A stretch of DNA of 64,000 bases from Mycolicibacterium vulneris (GTDB taxonomy: Bacteria > Actinomycetota > Actinomycetes > Mycobacteriales > Mycobacteriaceae), in assembly GCF_002104765.1 (NCBI RefSeq), contig NZ_NCXM01000011.1, positions 62,001 to 126,000 on the forward strand, in the 5' to 3' direction. The position numbers and the translations under genes are program-made. Shown piece after piece: positions 35,750 through 42,864 of this stretch (its first letter is position 1; each line of letters starts with the position of its first letter). The notes beneath the pieces are model-generated. The model did no database searches. It had not been told where the DNA came from and saw only the letters and a list, made by a program, of their open reading frames with translations.

Positions 35750-36715
35750 CTAAGCCAGCGCCGACCGGGCTCGGTCGAGCAGTCTCGGCAAAACCGCTGC
35801 CATGGCGTCCAATTCGGCTCGCGGTGCAGCCCGCCGGCGATTGTGTTTGACGATCAGTGACCACGTCGCCGCCGACTTGAAGCACGCCAGCGCGTTGAAC
35901 CACCCTAAATCGCTGACGTGGCAACCTAACTCAGACCCGTACAGCTCGGCGAGCTCGGCGATGGGTGGCACCGTGCCGTCGGGTGCGGTAACCCGCCGGT
36001 ATGTGTCCGGGTCGCAGTTGATCAAAAACCAGCCCGCATCGATGCGCGGGTCACCTATCGACCAGATCTCCCAGTCGATGACGGCGTTGACGCGTGACCC
36101 GGCGGCGAGCAGGTTGCCCAGCCGGAAGTCACCGTGCACCACACGGGGCGCCATCGCGCTCGGCGTGCAATCCAACAGCGCGTCGCGCACTCTCGGCCAG
36201 TCGGGCACCAGCGCCGGGTCGACGGTCCGCAGCGTGTCGGACCACCGGTTTACTTCGGCGACCGGGTCGACCATCGGCTCCTCGCCCAGCCCGAGCTCCG
36301 CCGGCGCGAGGCTGTGCAGCGCGGCCATGGCGCGGCACGCATTTCGGTACCGATCGCCTAGCTGGGACACGGGTGGGCAATCGTCGAATAACGGCTCCAC
36401 ACAATCGCCTTCGATATACGACATCACATACAGCGGTGGTGTGCCGGGCGGATCCCCCGCGTCTTCCCACAGCACCTCCGGCACCGGAACACTTGTCGCG
36501 GCAAGCGCTTTGATGATGCGGGCCTGACGCAGTACGTCGCGATGCGCGACCGGTTCGACGCCCGGCGGAGCGACCTTGATCACCACGCGTTGGCCGTCCC
36601 CGGTGCCCGCGAAGGTCAGGCTGGAGGCTCCCCCGGCCAACGGGACGACATCGGTGACGCCGGCGCGGGCGAGTCGCCGGCGCAGCTCGGTGGGGTCGAG
36701 CTCGGCTCGGCTCAT
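35750..36715 (-). CDS. Phosphotransferase family (APH/choline kinase-like) protein
   Basis: A 321-residue kinase-like fold with the Brenner motif VVHGDFRLGNLL, and the metal-binding VIDWEIWSIGDPRIDAGWFL. The N-terminal nucleotide-binding lobe contains GGASSLTFAG and VVIKVAPPG. Members phosphorylate small molecules or, next to acyl-CoA genes, are annotated as acyl-CoA dehydrogenase-associated kinases. Its ATG overlaps the stop of the upstream SDR gene (ATGA), so they form an operon. Confidence 0.88.
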   Translation of the reverse strand: MSRAELDPTELRRRLARAGVTDVVPLAGGASSLTFAGTGDGQRVVIKVAPPGVEPVAHRDVLRQARIIKALAATSVPVPEVLWEDAGDPPGTPPLYVMSYIEGDCVEPLFDDCPPVSQLGDRYRNACRAMAALHSLAPAELGLGEEPMVDPVAEVNRWSDTLRTVDPALVPDWPRVRDALLDCTPSAMAPRVVHGDFRLGNLLAAGSRVNAVIDWEIWSIGDPRIDAGWFLINCDPDTYRRVTAPDGTVPPIAELAELYGSELGCHVSDLGWFNALACFKSAATWSLIVKHNRRRAAPRAELDAMAAVLPRLLDRARSALA

Positions 36716-37518
36716 CCGGTCAGCGGGCCGGTCCTCGTCCAGCCGACCTCGGCGAGGAAAGGCTGGGTGTGTGCGACGCGCCCGGTCAGCGTCTTCGGAT
36801 CACCCGTGCACAGCCGGAACGCCGTCTCGGTGATCAGCGCGATGTCCTCGGTGTCGGTCTTGGCCAGATCGAGGGTGCCGGCGCCGGGCGTGGCCACCGG
36901 ATTGGACGGGGCGGCGGCGTTCACCGCGATGCCGTCGTCGTAGAGTTCGGCCGCAAGGCTTTTCGTCAACCGATTGAGCGCGGCCTTGGCCGTGCCGTAG
37001 ATGCCGAAGCCGGCGGTCCGGTCGAACTCCGAGAACGGCGGCCCGGGCGGCAGGTCGCCGCCAACCGAGGTCAGATTCAAGATCCAGCCGCGTCCACGCT
37101 CGCGCATCGCGGGTATCGCCAGCTGACACAGATGCAGGGGCCCGAGCACGTGCATCTCCATCATCAGCCGGGCGCGTCGCTCGGGAAACCCGTCGAGGGG
37201 CCGCAGGAACGTCACCGCGGCGTTGTTGACCAGGATGTCGGGCGCGCCGACGGCGCCGGTCACCTCGGCGAAGAGCCGCTCCCGGTCGTCGGATTGCGAC
37301 AGATCCGCCTGAACCGCAATGGCTTTCCCACCCGCGGCGACGATCTCGTCGCGCGTCTGGCTTAGCGACCCCTGGTACTTCGGATCGGGGTCCATCGTGC
37401 GGGCGGTCAACGCCACCGTGGCCCCGCGTTCGGCCAGCCGCACGGCGATCGCCTTGCCCAGGCCCCGGCTGCATCCGGTGACGAGAGCCACCGTCCCGTC
37501 GCAGCGTTGTGCGCTCAT
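36712..37518 (-). CDS. Short-chain dehydrogenase/reductase
   Basis: A 268-residue SDR: TGCSRGLGKAIA, NNAAV, NLTSVGGDL and YGTAKAALNRL. Start ATG 37518 with GGAGAGG 6 nt upstream; TTG 37524 is an alternative. Co-translated with the phosphotransferase. An element GGAAACAGCTTCTCC at 37548-37562, similar to the operator before the thiolase operon at 30327, lies 30 bp upstream of the start. Confidence 0.9.
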   Translation of the reverse strand: MSAQRCDGTVALVTGCSRGLGKAIAVRLAERGATVALTARTMDPDPKYQGSLSQTRDEIVAAGGKAIAVQADLSQSDDRERLFAEVTGAVGAPDILVNNAAVTFLRPLDGFPERRARLMMEMHVLGPLHLCQLAIPAMRERGRGWILNLTSVGGDLPPGPPFSEFDRTAGFGIYGTAKAALNRLTKSLAAELYDDGIAVNAAAPSNPVATPGAGTLDLAKTDTEDIALITETAFRLCTGDPKTLTGRVAHTQPFLAEVGWTRTGPLTG

Positions 37519-37547
37519 CGTCAACCTCTCCGATCCCGTCCGCCGCT

Positions 37548-37562
37548 GGAAACAGCTTCTCC
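37548..37562 (-). promoter_or_regulatory. Operator-like element shared with the thiolase operon promoter
   Basis: GGAAACAGCTTCTCC resembles the complement of the thiolase operator core (GGAGAACAACCTTCTCC at 30330-30346) and the half-copy GAGAACAGCTTC at 30310-30321. It may bind the same regulator. Confidence 0.4.
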
Positions 37563-37607
37563 GTATCAGAGAATGCCATTATCGCCGGTCGAGGGAAAGC
37601 CTCAGCT

Positions 37608-38027
37608 CTACGCCTTTCGGCGTAGCGCATCGAGCGAGTAGGCGCCGCCACCGAAGAAGACCAGCAGGAAGAAGGCGAAGCAGAACAGGATTGCCAGGGC
37701 CCCACCGTTGCCGGCGGGCGGATCGGCGACGGGCCAAAGCGCCTTGGGTTGGTGAATTGCGAAGTAAGCGACCGCCATCTCGCCCGACGCGACGAACGCG
37801 ACGGCGCGGGTGAACAACCCGCTTGCGATGAGCAAACCCGCGACGATTTCGATCACCCCGGCGTACCACTCTGGCCAGACGCCGAACCCGATATGAACGG
37901 GCGAGCGGACTGGCCAGTCAAAGAGGCTCCTCGAGCCGTACGCGGCAAAGAGCAAACCGTAGACGCACCTAAACAGGCTGAGCACGGCAGGGGCGTAGCG
38001 GGCCAGTCTCTGGTCGAGCCCATTCAT
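37608..38027 (-). CDS. DoxX-family membrane protein (Rv3064c position)
   Basis: A 139-residue protein with four hydrophobic spans (LSLFRCVYGLLFAAYGS, YAGVIEIVAGLLIASGLF, AVAFVASGEMAVAYF, ALAILFCFAFFLLVFFGGG) and the DoxX-type C-terminus AYSLDALRRK. DoxX proteins act in membrane redox and thiol stress complexes in mycobacteria. The ATG at 38027 overlaps the stop of the upstream hydrolase gene by one base (TGATG), so expression may depend on that frameshifted gene being translated to its end or on reinitiation. Confidence 0.82.
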   Translation of the reverse strand: MNGLDQRLARYAPAVLSLFRCVYGLLFAAYGSRSLFDWPVRSPVHIGFGVWPEWYAGVIEIVAGLLIASGLFTRAVAFVASGEMAVAYFAIHQPKALWPVADPPAGNGGALAILFCFAFFLLVFFGGGAYSLDALRRKA

Positions 38028-38951
38028 CACGCTGGCAAGGTTACGGTGGCGGCCCAGGCGAGCAGGCGACGCCACAGCCGATGCCGGCTCGACGCCATGT
38101 TGTGGCAGTGGGCGCTGTCGGCCAGCACGATCGTGGTGATGTCGGGGCTGCTCCGGTACAGGCCGGCCTCGGCGCGCGGATCCGGCGAGACGTCGACCAC
38201 GCCGTAACCGACGAGCACCGGGACGTCGATCCGCGCCGCGTGCTCGGCGACGACGCCGGGAATCATCGCCGTGCCGAACACCCGGGGAACGACCGACTTG
38301 GCGGTGACGGAGTCGGCCGCGACGACGCCGGCGGGCACGTCGGCGAGGTGGAACCAGCTCTGCAGGTGCTCGCGCGGCCCCTCGAAATACGGCTGCGGAA
38401 GGGCGGACAGGATTTCGGCGGCCAGCTCGGTGCGGCCTCGTGGGGTGGCGCAGCGCGCGATGATCGCGGCATCCAGGTTCAGTGGCGCAACGTGCTGATT
38501 GGTGCAACCCAGCACCGCCAGCCCGGCATAACTGGAAAACAGCGCTTGCTGAGTGATGGCCAGATACCCGCCCAGTGAATGCGCCACGGCGACCGGCGGC
38601 GCGTGGCAGCCGATCGTGTCCGGCAGGGCGGAAACGGCGCACGCCAGCGTCGCGGCGATATCGCCGAAGTCGAAATCGCTTGCGGGCTGCGAGCTTTCGC
38701 CGGTACCCAAAGGATCGATCGTCACGACGGCGTAGCCGTTCTCGGTGGCGAAGCCGGCGAAGCTGTACCCGTGGTGGCCGGGGATGTCGAGGTCCCAGTA
38801 TTTCGCGGCTGTAGGTGCCGCCCGGCAGGCAAACCAGCACCGCGGGGGCCCGCTCGTCGCCGCGGGCGGGATAGTACGTCGCGGCCAGTGATGCGCGTTC
38901 CCCGATAACCTCGCTGACATCGAGCTCCACTGGATGCCCGGCAAGCGTCAT
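38027..38951 (-). pseudogene. Alpha/beta hydrolase interrupted by one frameshift
   Basis: Starting at ATG 38951 the frame reads MTLAGHPVELDVSEVIG... PAVLVCLPGGTYSR, then leaves homology; from about 38803 the frame one step over continues KYWDLDIPGHHGYSFAGF, IDPLGTGESS, and the nucleophile elbow VAHSLGGYLAI, ending at 38027 with catalytic His near ADSAHCHN. Removing one base (C at 38804) restores GTYSRKYWDL. The rest of the roughly 307-residue hydrolase is intact, so this is either a very recent mutation or a sequencing error. Confidence 0.75.
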
Positions 38952-39009
38952 ACGGCGCAACCCTTCGTCGGCGAGCGGAAGACGACGTCTGTTGCCGCCC
39001 TGTCAGGTA

Positions 39010-39033
39010 AATACGTACGTGTACCCGGGTATT
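39010..39033 (+). promoter_or_regulatory. Palindromic operator region upstream of mmr
   Basis: AATAC...GTATT arms enclose ACGTACGT and CCCGGG palindromes just upstream of the mmr ribosome site. The M. tuberculosis mmr gene is repressed by the TetR protein Rv3066 encoded directly downstream; that regulator gene is not found here. Confidence 0.45.
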
Positions 39034-39045
39034 CAAGGAGGCGTT

Positions 39046-39369
39046 TTGACCTATCTCTTTCTCCTCGGCGCCATATTCGCAGAGGTGATAGCGACCAGCC
39101 TGCTCAAGAGCACCGACGGCTTCAGCCGACTGTGGCCGACCGTGGTGTGCCTGATCGGTTATGCCGTATCCTTCGCGCTGCTGGCGGTGTCGATTTCGCG
39201 CGGTATGCAGACCGACGTCGCCTACGCGTTGTGGTCCGCGATCGGTACCGCCCTGATCGTGCTGATCGCCGTGCTGTTCCTGGGCTCGTCGATATCCGTG
39301 ACGAAGGTTCTCGGCGTCGGGCTGATCATCGCCGGGGTGGTGACGCTGAATCTGACCGGCGCGCACTGA
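39046..39369 (+). CDS. mmr: Small multidrug resistance (SMR) efflux pump Mmr
   Basis: A 107-residue, four-span SMR protein, exactly the length of M. tuberculosis Mmr. The conserved Glu lies in LGAIFAEVIATSLLKS; SISRGMQTDVAYALWSAIGTALIVL and the C-terminal VLGVGLIIAGVVTLNLTGAH complete the family pattern. It exports cationic dyes and quaternary ammonium compounds in exchange for protons, as a dimer. TTG 39046 is chosen because AAGGAGG (39035-39041) is ideally placed and homology starts there. Confidence 0.95.
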   Translation: MTYLFLLGAIFAEVIATSLLKSTDGFSRLWPTVVCLIGYAVSFALLAVSISRGMQTDVAYALWSAIGTALIVLIAVLFLGSSISVTKVLGVGLIIAGVVTLNLTGAH

Positions 39370-39805
39370 CCGCCACCGGGGCGAACGTCGAGATACGCGA
39401 CGAGGTCGGGCCGGAGAACTTTTTCCTGTTCGGCCTGACGGAGGAGCAGGTCGCGGCGGTCAAGGCCAACGGGTATCGTCCGGCCGATTACATCGACGGC
39501 GACGACGAGCTGCGCGCGGTGCTGGATCTCATTGCCGGCGGGACGATCTCGCGCGGGGACACCGAAGTGTTCCGGCCCCTTGTGGACAACCCGCGCTACG
39601 ACGACCCCTTCCTGGTGTGGCGGCCGACTACGCGTCCTATATGGGCTGCCAGGAGCGGGTCAGCGCGGCCTGGCAGGACCGGGAATCGTTGACCAAGATG
39701 TCGATCCTCAACACCGCACGCAGCGGCAAGTTCCCGTCGGATCGTGCGATCACGGAGTATTGCGACGAGAGCTGGACGGTCTGGCCACTGATGGTCAAGA
39801 TCTAG
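39370..39805 (+). pseudogene. C-terminal fragment of glycogen phosphorylase, frameshifted
   Basis: Immediately after the mmr stop the sequence reads TGANVEIRDEVGPENFFLFGLTEEQV (in parts), DNPRYDDPFLV, then shifts frame near 39620 and continues ADYASYMGCQERVSAAW, MSILNTARSGKFPSDRAITEY, ending PLMVKI with a stop. These are the last about 145 residues of a GT35 alpha-glucan phosphorylase (family about 830). The style is that of the short-type (E. coli/cyanobacterial-like) enzyme rather than the mycobacterial type as I remember it. No 5' part exists in the window. Confidence 0.8.
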
Positions 39806-40020
39806 CGGTGACCGGGCAACTCCGGCGCTGCGCTCGTGGTTGGCCGGCCGCGGTAACCAGCCGGGCCGCGCCGGCGGCGGATCCGCCGGAAACGGGCTAG
39901 GGTGGGCGCTCACGCTGAGGAATTCCTCGCGGTATCGGCGGTGCTGACATTGAGGGTGATGTCGCAAGTGGACGTTTCCGCGGCCCGCGCAAGGATCGAC
40001 GCAACGACGGCAGGAGAGAT

Positions 40021-41496
40021 GTGACTTCACGCTTCCGCAGCCTTGCGCTGGCTGCGTTGACCATGGTGCTGGCACTGCTGCTCGCTCCGTCCGCCTCGGC
40101 CGACACCTACACAGACCAGCTGGTGAACAGGTTCGACGCCCAGACGCACGTGGTGGTCGACCCGGGCGCCAGGCCGCCGCTGCAGAACCCCGACAAGCTG
40201 AACCAGCAGATCCTCACCAGCTCGTGGACGTGGAGTTCGGGACCTCCGATCTGGGTCGCTGCGGTATCGCCCGCACAGAGCGGCGTGACCACGGCCGACG
40301 CGGTCCATGACGCCATGCTGGCCCGCAACGCGGGATTCAGCGGAGTCATTCTGGTGATCGACTCTCGCGGCTACCACGTGCGCGCCTACAACGTGCCCAA
40401 GGCCATCGCCGACAACGTCGACCAACTCATGAATCAGTCGGCGAAGGATCATCGCAACGACCCGTACGGCGCGACGAGCGCCTTCGTCGGCAAGCTGGCG
40501 AGCGTCAACGCGGCCTCCCGCGGTCCGGTGACCACGTCTCCCGTCGCGCACGAAAAGCACGACGACTGGGCCTGGCTGAAGGTGACGCTGGTCATCGTCG
40601 GCATCGGGCTGGCCATGGCCGGCCTGCTCTGGTTCGCCGCGGGCCGAAATCGCAAGCACCGCAAGAACTCCGAGGCGCGTGAGGAGATCAAGCAGGAGCT
40701 GATCGCGGCCACGTCGAGTGTCAGCGACCTCGACAACGCGGTGCTGAACGAGAGCGGCGCCGATGTCAGCGCCGAGTCGTTGAAAGCCAACGCCAGCCTG
40801 TACGACGCCCGAAATGCTTACGACAAAGGTGATTACGGTGCCGCGCGGGCTCATCTTCGGGTGGTGGAGTCCACGGTCGCCAAGGCCAACCGCAAGCTCG
40901 ACCCCCGGCAACCCGGGCCCGACGTTGCCGCCGTGACTTCGGTGCCGGCCGACGATCGCAAGCAGGCCACCGTGCGCACCAAGAACCCCGACACCGGCGA
41001 ATCGGTGACGATCAACAACAACAACTACAGCACCACAGCGCAGCCCGGCTACCCGTACTACTACGGCGGTGGCTACCACAACGGGATGTTCTTCTACCCC
41101 GGCTATTACCCGTACGCGTTCTGGGGTCCGGGCTGGACGTGGGCGCTGGGCGACGTGCTGCTGATGGATGCGCTGCTCGACGACCATTGGGGCGGCAGCT
41201 ACGAGCGCGGCTTCGAGGCCGGCCGCGACTCCGCCTTCGCCGATACCAACGGCTACAGCTATGACGGCGGACAGGGCGTTGGCTACGACAGCCCGCCGGC
41301 CGATGTGGGATTCACCGGCGGCTATCAAGATTCGGGCGGCGCCGGCATCGGATTCGCGGGCGGCGACGCCGCATACTCCGGCGGCGGTGACGTGGGCTTT
41401 GGTGGCGGATGGAACTCCAGCGGCTCCGATTTCGGCGGCGGTTCGGACTTCGGCGGCGGATCCGATTCCGGCGGTGGCGGCGACTTCGGGTTTTGA
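40021..41496 (+). CDS. TPM-domain membrane protein with Gly-rich C-terminal tail
   Basis: A 491-residue protein: signal peptide (residues 1-27), TPM/TLP18.3-like domain (about 30-150, VVVDPGARPPLQ, VILVIDSRGYHVRAYNV), a transmembrane helix (WLKVTLVIVGIGLAMAGLLW, about 180-205), a charged helical cytosolic part (about 210-330), a Tyr/Gly/Pro-rich segment, and a 100-residue tail of Gly, Ser, Asp repeats (DFGGGSDFGGGSDSGGGG). TPM domains are extracytoplasmic, and some bind Ca and show phosphatase activity. GTG 40021 with AGGAGA upstream. Followed by two small membrane-protein genes, perhaps one operon. Confidence 0.8.
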   Translation: MTSRFRSLALAALTMVLALLLAPSASADTYTDQLVNRFDAQTHVVVDPGARPPLQNPDKLNQQILTSSWTWSSGPPIWVAAVSPAQSGVTTADAVHDAMLARNAGFSGVILVIDSRGYHVRAYNVPKAIADNVDQLMNQSAKDHRNDPYGATSAFVGKLASVNAASRGPVTTSPVAHEKHDDWAWLKVTLVIVGIGLAMAGLLWFAAGRNRKHRKNSEAREEIKQELIAATSSVSDLDNAVLNESGADVSAESLKANASLYDARNAYDKGDYGAARAHLRVVESTVAKANRKLDPRQPGPDVAAVTSVPADDRKQATVRTKNPDTGESVTINNNNYSTTAQPGYPYYYGGGYHNGMFFYPGYYPYAFWGPGWTWALGDVLLMDALLDDHWGGSYERGFEAGRDSAFADTNGYSYDGGQGVGYDSPPADVGFTGGYQDSGGAGIGFAGGDAAYSGGGDVGFGGGWNSSGSDFGGGSDFGGGSDSGGGGDFGF

Positions 41497-41532
41497 CATG
41501 GTGCGGGTGGGTCGAGAAGTTAGGTTCCTTCA

Positions 41533-41718
41533 ATGAGTACGGACAAGATCAATCGCGCCATCCTGCTCGTCATGGTGGTGATCGGAGCCGTCGCTTACGG
41601 CCTGCTGTACAGCCACGCGTCAATCGTCTTCAAGCTGCTGGTGCCGCTCGCCCTGATCATCCTGGTCGTATTGATCATTCGGGATGTGATCAAGGACCAG
41701 GACTCCGGAAAGCGCTGA
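41533..41718 (+). CDS. Small two-span membrane protein
   Basis: A 61-residue protein with two hydrophobic helices (AILLVMVVIGAVAYGLLYS; VFKLLVPLALIILVVLIIR) and a charged C-terminus (DVIKDQDSGKR). ATG 41533, 36 bp after the TPM-domain gene, on the same strand. No family recognised; the context suggests a partner of the TPM protein. Confidence 0.65.
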   Translation: MSTDKINRAILLVMVVIGAVAYGLLYSHASIVFKLLVPLALIILVVLIIRDVIKDQDSGKR

Positions 41719-41787
41719 CGCCCGCATCGTTGGGGTAGCGTTCTCCGCGAGCCTTCGGTTGTCCCACGGCGGAGCGAGGACTGGAAC

Positions 41788-42213
41788 ATGAGTACGTCTC
41801 TATATGGTCTGTTGACCCTGCTTAGCCTTGTCCTGGCCTTGACGTTGGCCGCCGTCGCCGCCGTGTACGTGAATCGCTTGGAGCGCCGGTCGACTGCACC
41901 GGTCAGCGAAGAAATCGGTAGTGCCAAAGCCGTTCTGCACAAGGTGCGTAAGCGCGAACCGATGTCACAGGACGAGGTGGCCTACGCGAAGCAAGTCGTT
42001 GCGGATCGCGGTTCGTTGATGACCCTCTGCATCCCCGGCGCTCTGTTCATGTTGGGCTGTTTTTTCGTCTTCGGCAGCCTCTACCACTTGCACGGAGCGA
42101 CTCCTTCCGAGCGGACCTTCCTCGGAGTGATCCCCATGTTCACCTCGACGAACCTGGCCATTCAGATTCGCCGCAGCGCACGGCTGAGACGGCAGCTCAA
42201 GAAAGTGTCCTGA
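41788..42213 (+). CDS. Membrane protein of unknown function
   Basis: A 141-residue protein with an N-terminal span (LLTLLSLVLALTLAAVAAVYV), a cytosolic middle (RKREPMSQDEVAYAKQVVADRG), a second span (TLCIPGALFMLGCFFVFGSLY) and a third weak segment, ending in a basic tail RRSARLRRQLKKVS. I recognise no family. It lies between the TPM group and mmpS on the same strand. Confidence 0.65.
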   Translation: MSTSLYGLLTLLSLVLALTLAAVAAVYVNRLERRSTAPVSEEIGSAKAVLHKVRKREPMSQDEVAYAKQVVADRGSLMTLCIPGALFMLGCFFVFGSLYHLHGATPSERTFLGVIPMFTSTNLAIQIRRSARLRRQLKKVS

Positions 42214-42316
42214 CGCGCAAGACCGGACCGGCATTCTGGGCGGCCTCGGGCAGCCGGATGGGCCGGCAGCCCCGCGCAGCCGCGTTCGGGTTGCGGTGTC
42301 CCTCGCCTTTGCACAA

Positions 42317-42339
42317 TGATGTGTCAATTGAGCACATCA
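42317..42339 (+). promoter_or_regulatory. Inverted repeat upstream of mmpS-mmpL
   Basis: TGATGTG (42317-42323) and CACATCA (42333-42339) flank TCAATTGAG. It lies 82 bp upstream of mmpS. Half-sites of the form GAnCACAT also occur before the SDR gene downstream (45718-45740). Confidence 0.5.
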
Positions 42340-42420
42340 CCGTCTACTATTTGACGGGCACCAGGGCGAGGGCGGGGGGCACGAACACGATGTCCGGACC
42401 GGGTCGCGAGAGGTGATCGA

Positions 42421-42864
42421 ATGAGCCCTCGTTCAACCGGGCGGAGTGTCCTGGCTCGAATCTGGATGCCGCTGGTCGCCGTCGTCGCGGTCGGTGTGGG
42501 TCTGCTGTGCATGTACAAGGTGCATCAGTTCTCCGAACCCGAACCGGTCATCACCGTCAACGGTCCGCAGGCACCCGAGGAGTTCAACCTCAAACGGATC
42601 ACCTACGAGGTGTTCGGCTCCGTCGGACAAGGCGGGAAACTCGTCTACGTCGACATCGACGGCCATCCGCACCAGGTTGACATCACCACGCTGCCGTGGA
42701 CCCACACGGAGACCACCACGCTCACGGTGGCGTCCGGCAGCATCTCGGTGCACGTGCATGGCGGTCAGGTGGGTTGCCGGATGCTGGTGGACGGCGTTAT
42801 CCGCGACCAACAAACCGGCGACCATCAGGATGCCGACGTCCAGTGCAGGGTGAAGTCGGCATGA
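42421..42864 (+). CDS. MmpS family membrane accessory protein
   Basis: A 147-residue MmpS: one N-terminal span (IWMPLVAVVAVGVGLLCMY), then an extracytoplasmic beta-sandwich (KRITYEVFGSVGQGGKLVYVDIDG, ASGSISVHVHGGQVGCRMLVDGVIRDQ). MmpS proteins assist the paired MmpL in moving lipids or siderophores to the envelope. The stop overlaps the mmpL start (ATGA). Which numbered MmpS it is cannot be told from the sequence alone. Confidence 0.92.
   Translation: MSPRSTGRSVLARIWMPLVAVVAVGVGLLCMYKVHQFSEPEPVITVNGPQAPEEFNLKRITYEVFGSVGQGGKLVYVDIDGHPHQVDITTLPWTHTETTTLTVASGSISVHVHGGQVGCRMLVDGVIRDQQTGDHQDADVQCRVKSA

Noticed and set aside
39917-39928. GAGGAATTCCTC palindrome upstream of the TPM gene as an operator
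   Set aside because: It is a perfect 12-bp palindrome, but it has no repeat partner, no nearby regulator and no obvious promoter overlap, so I cannot support a regulatory role.
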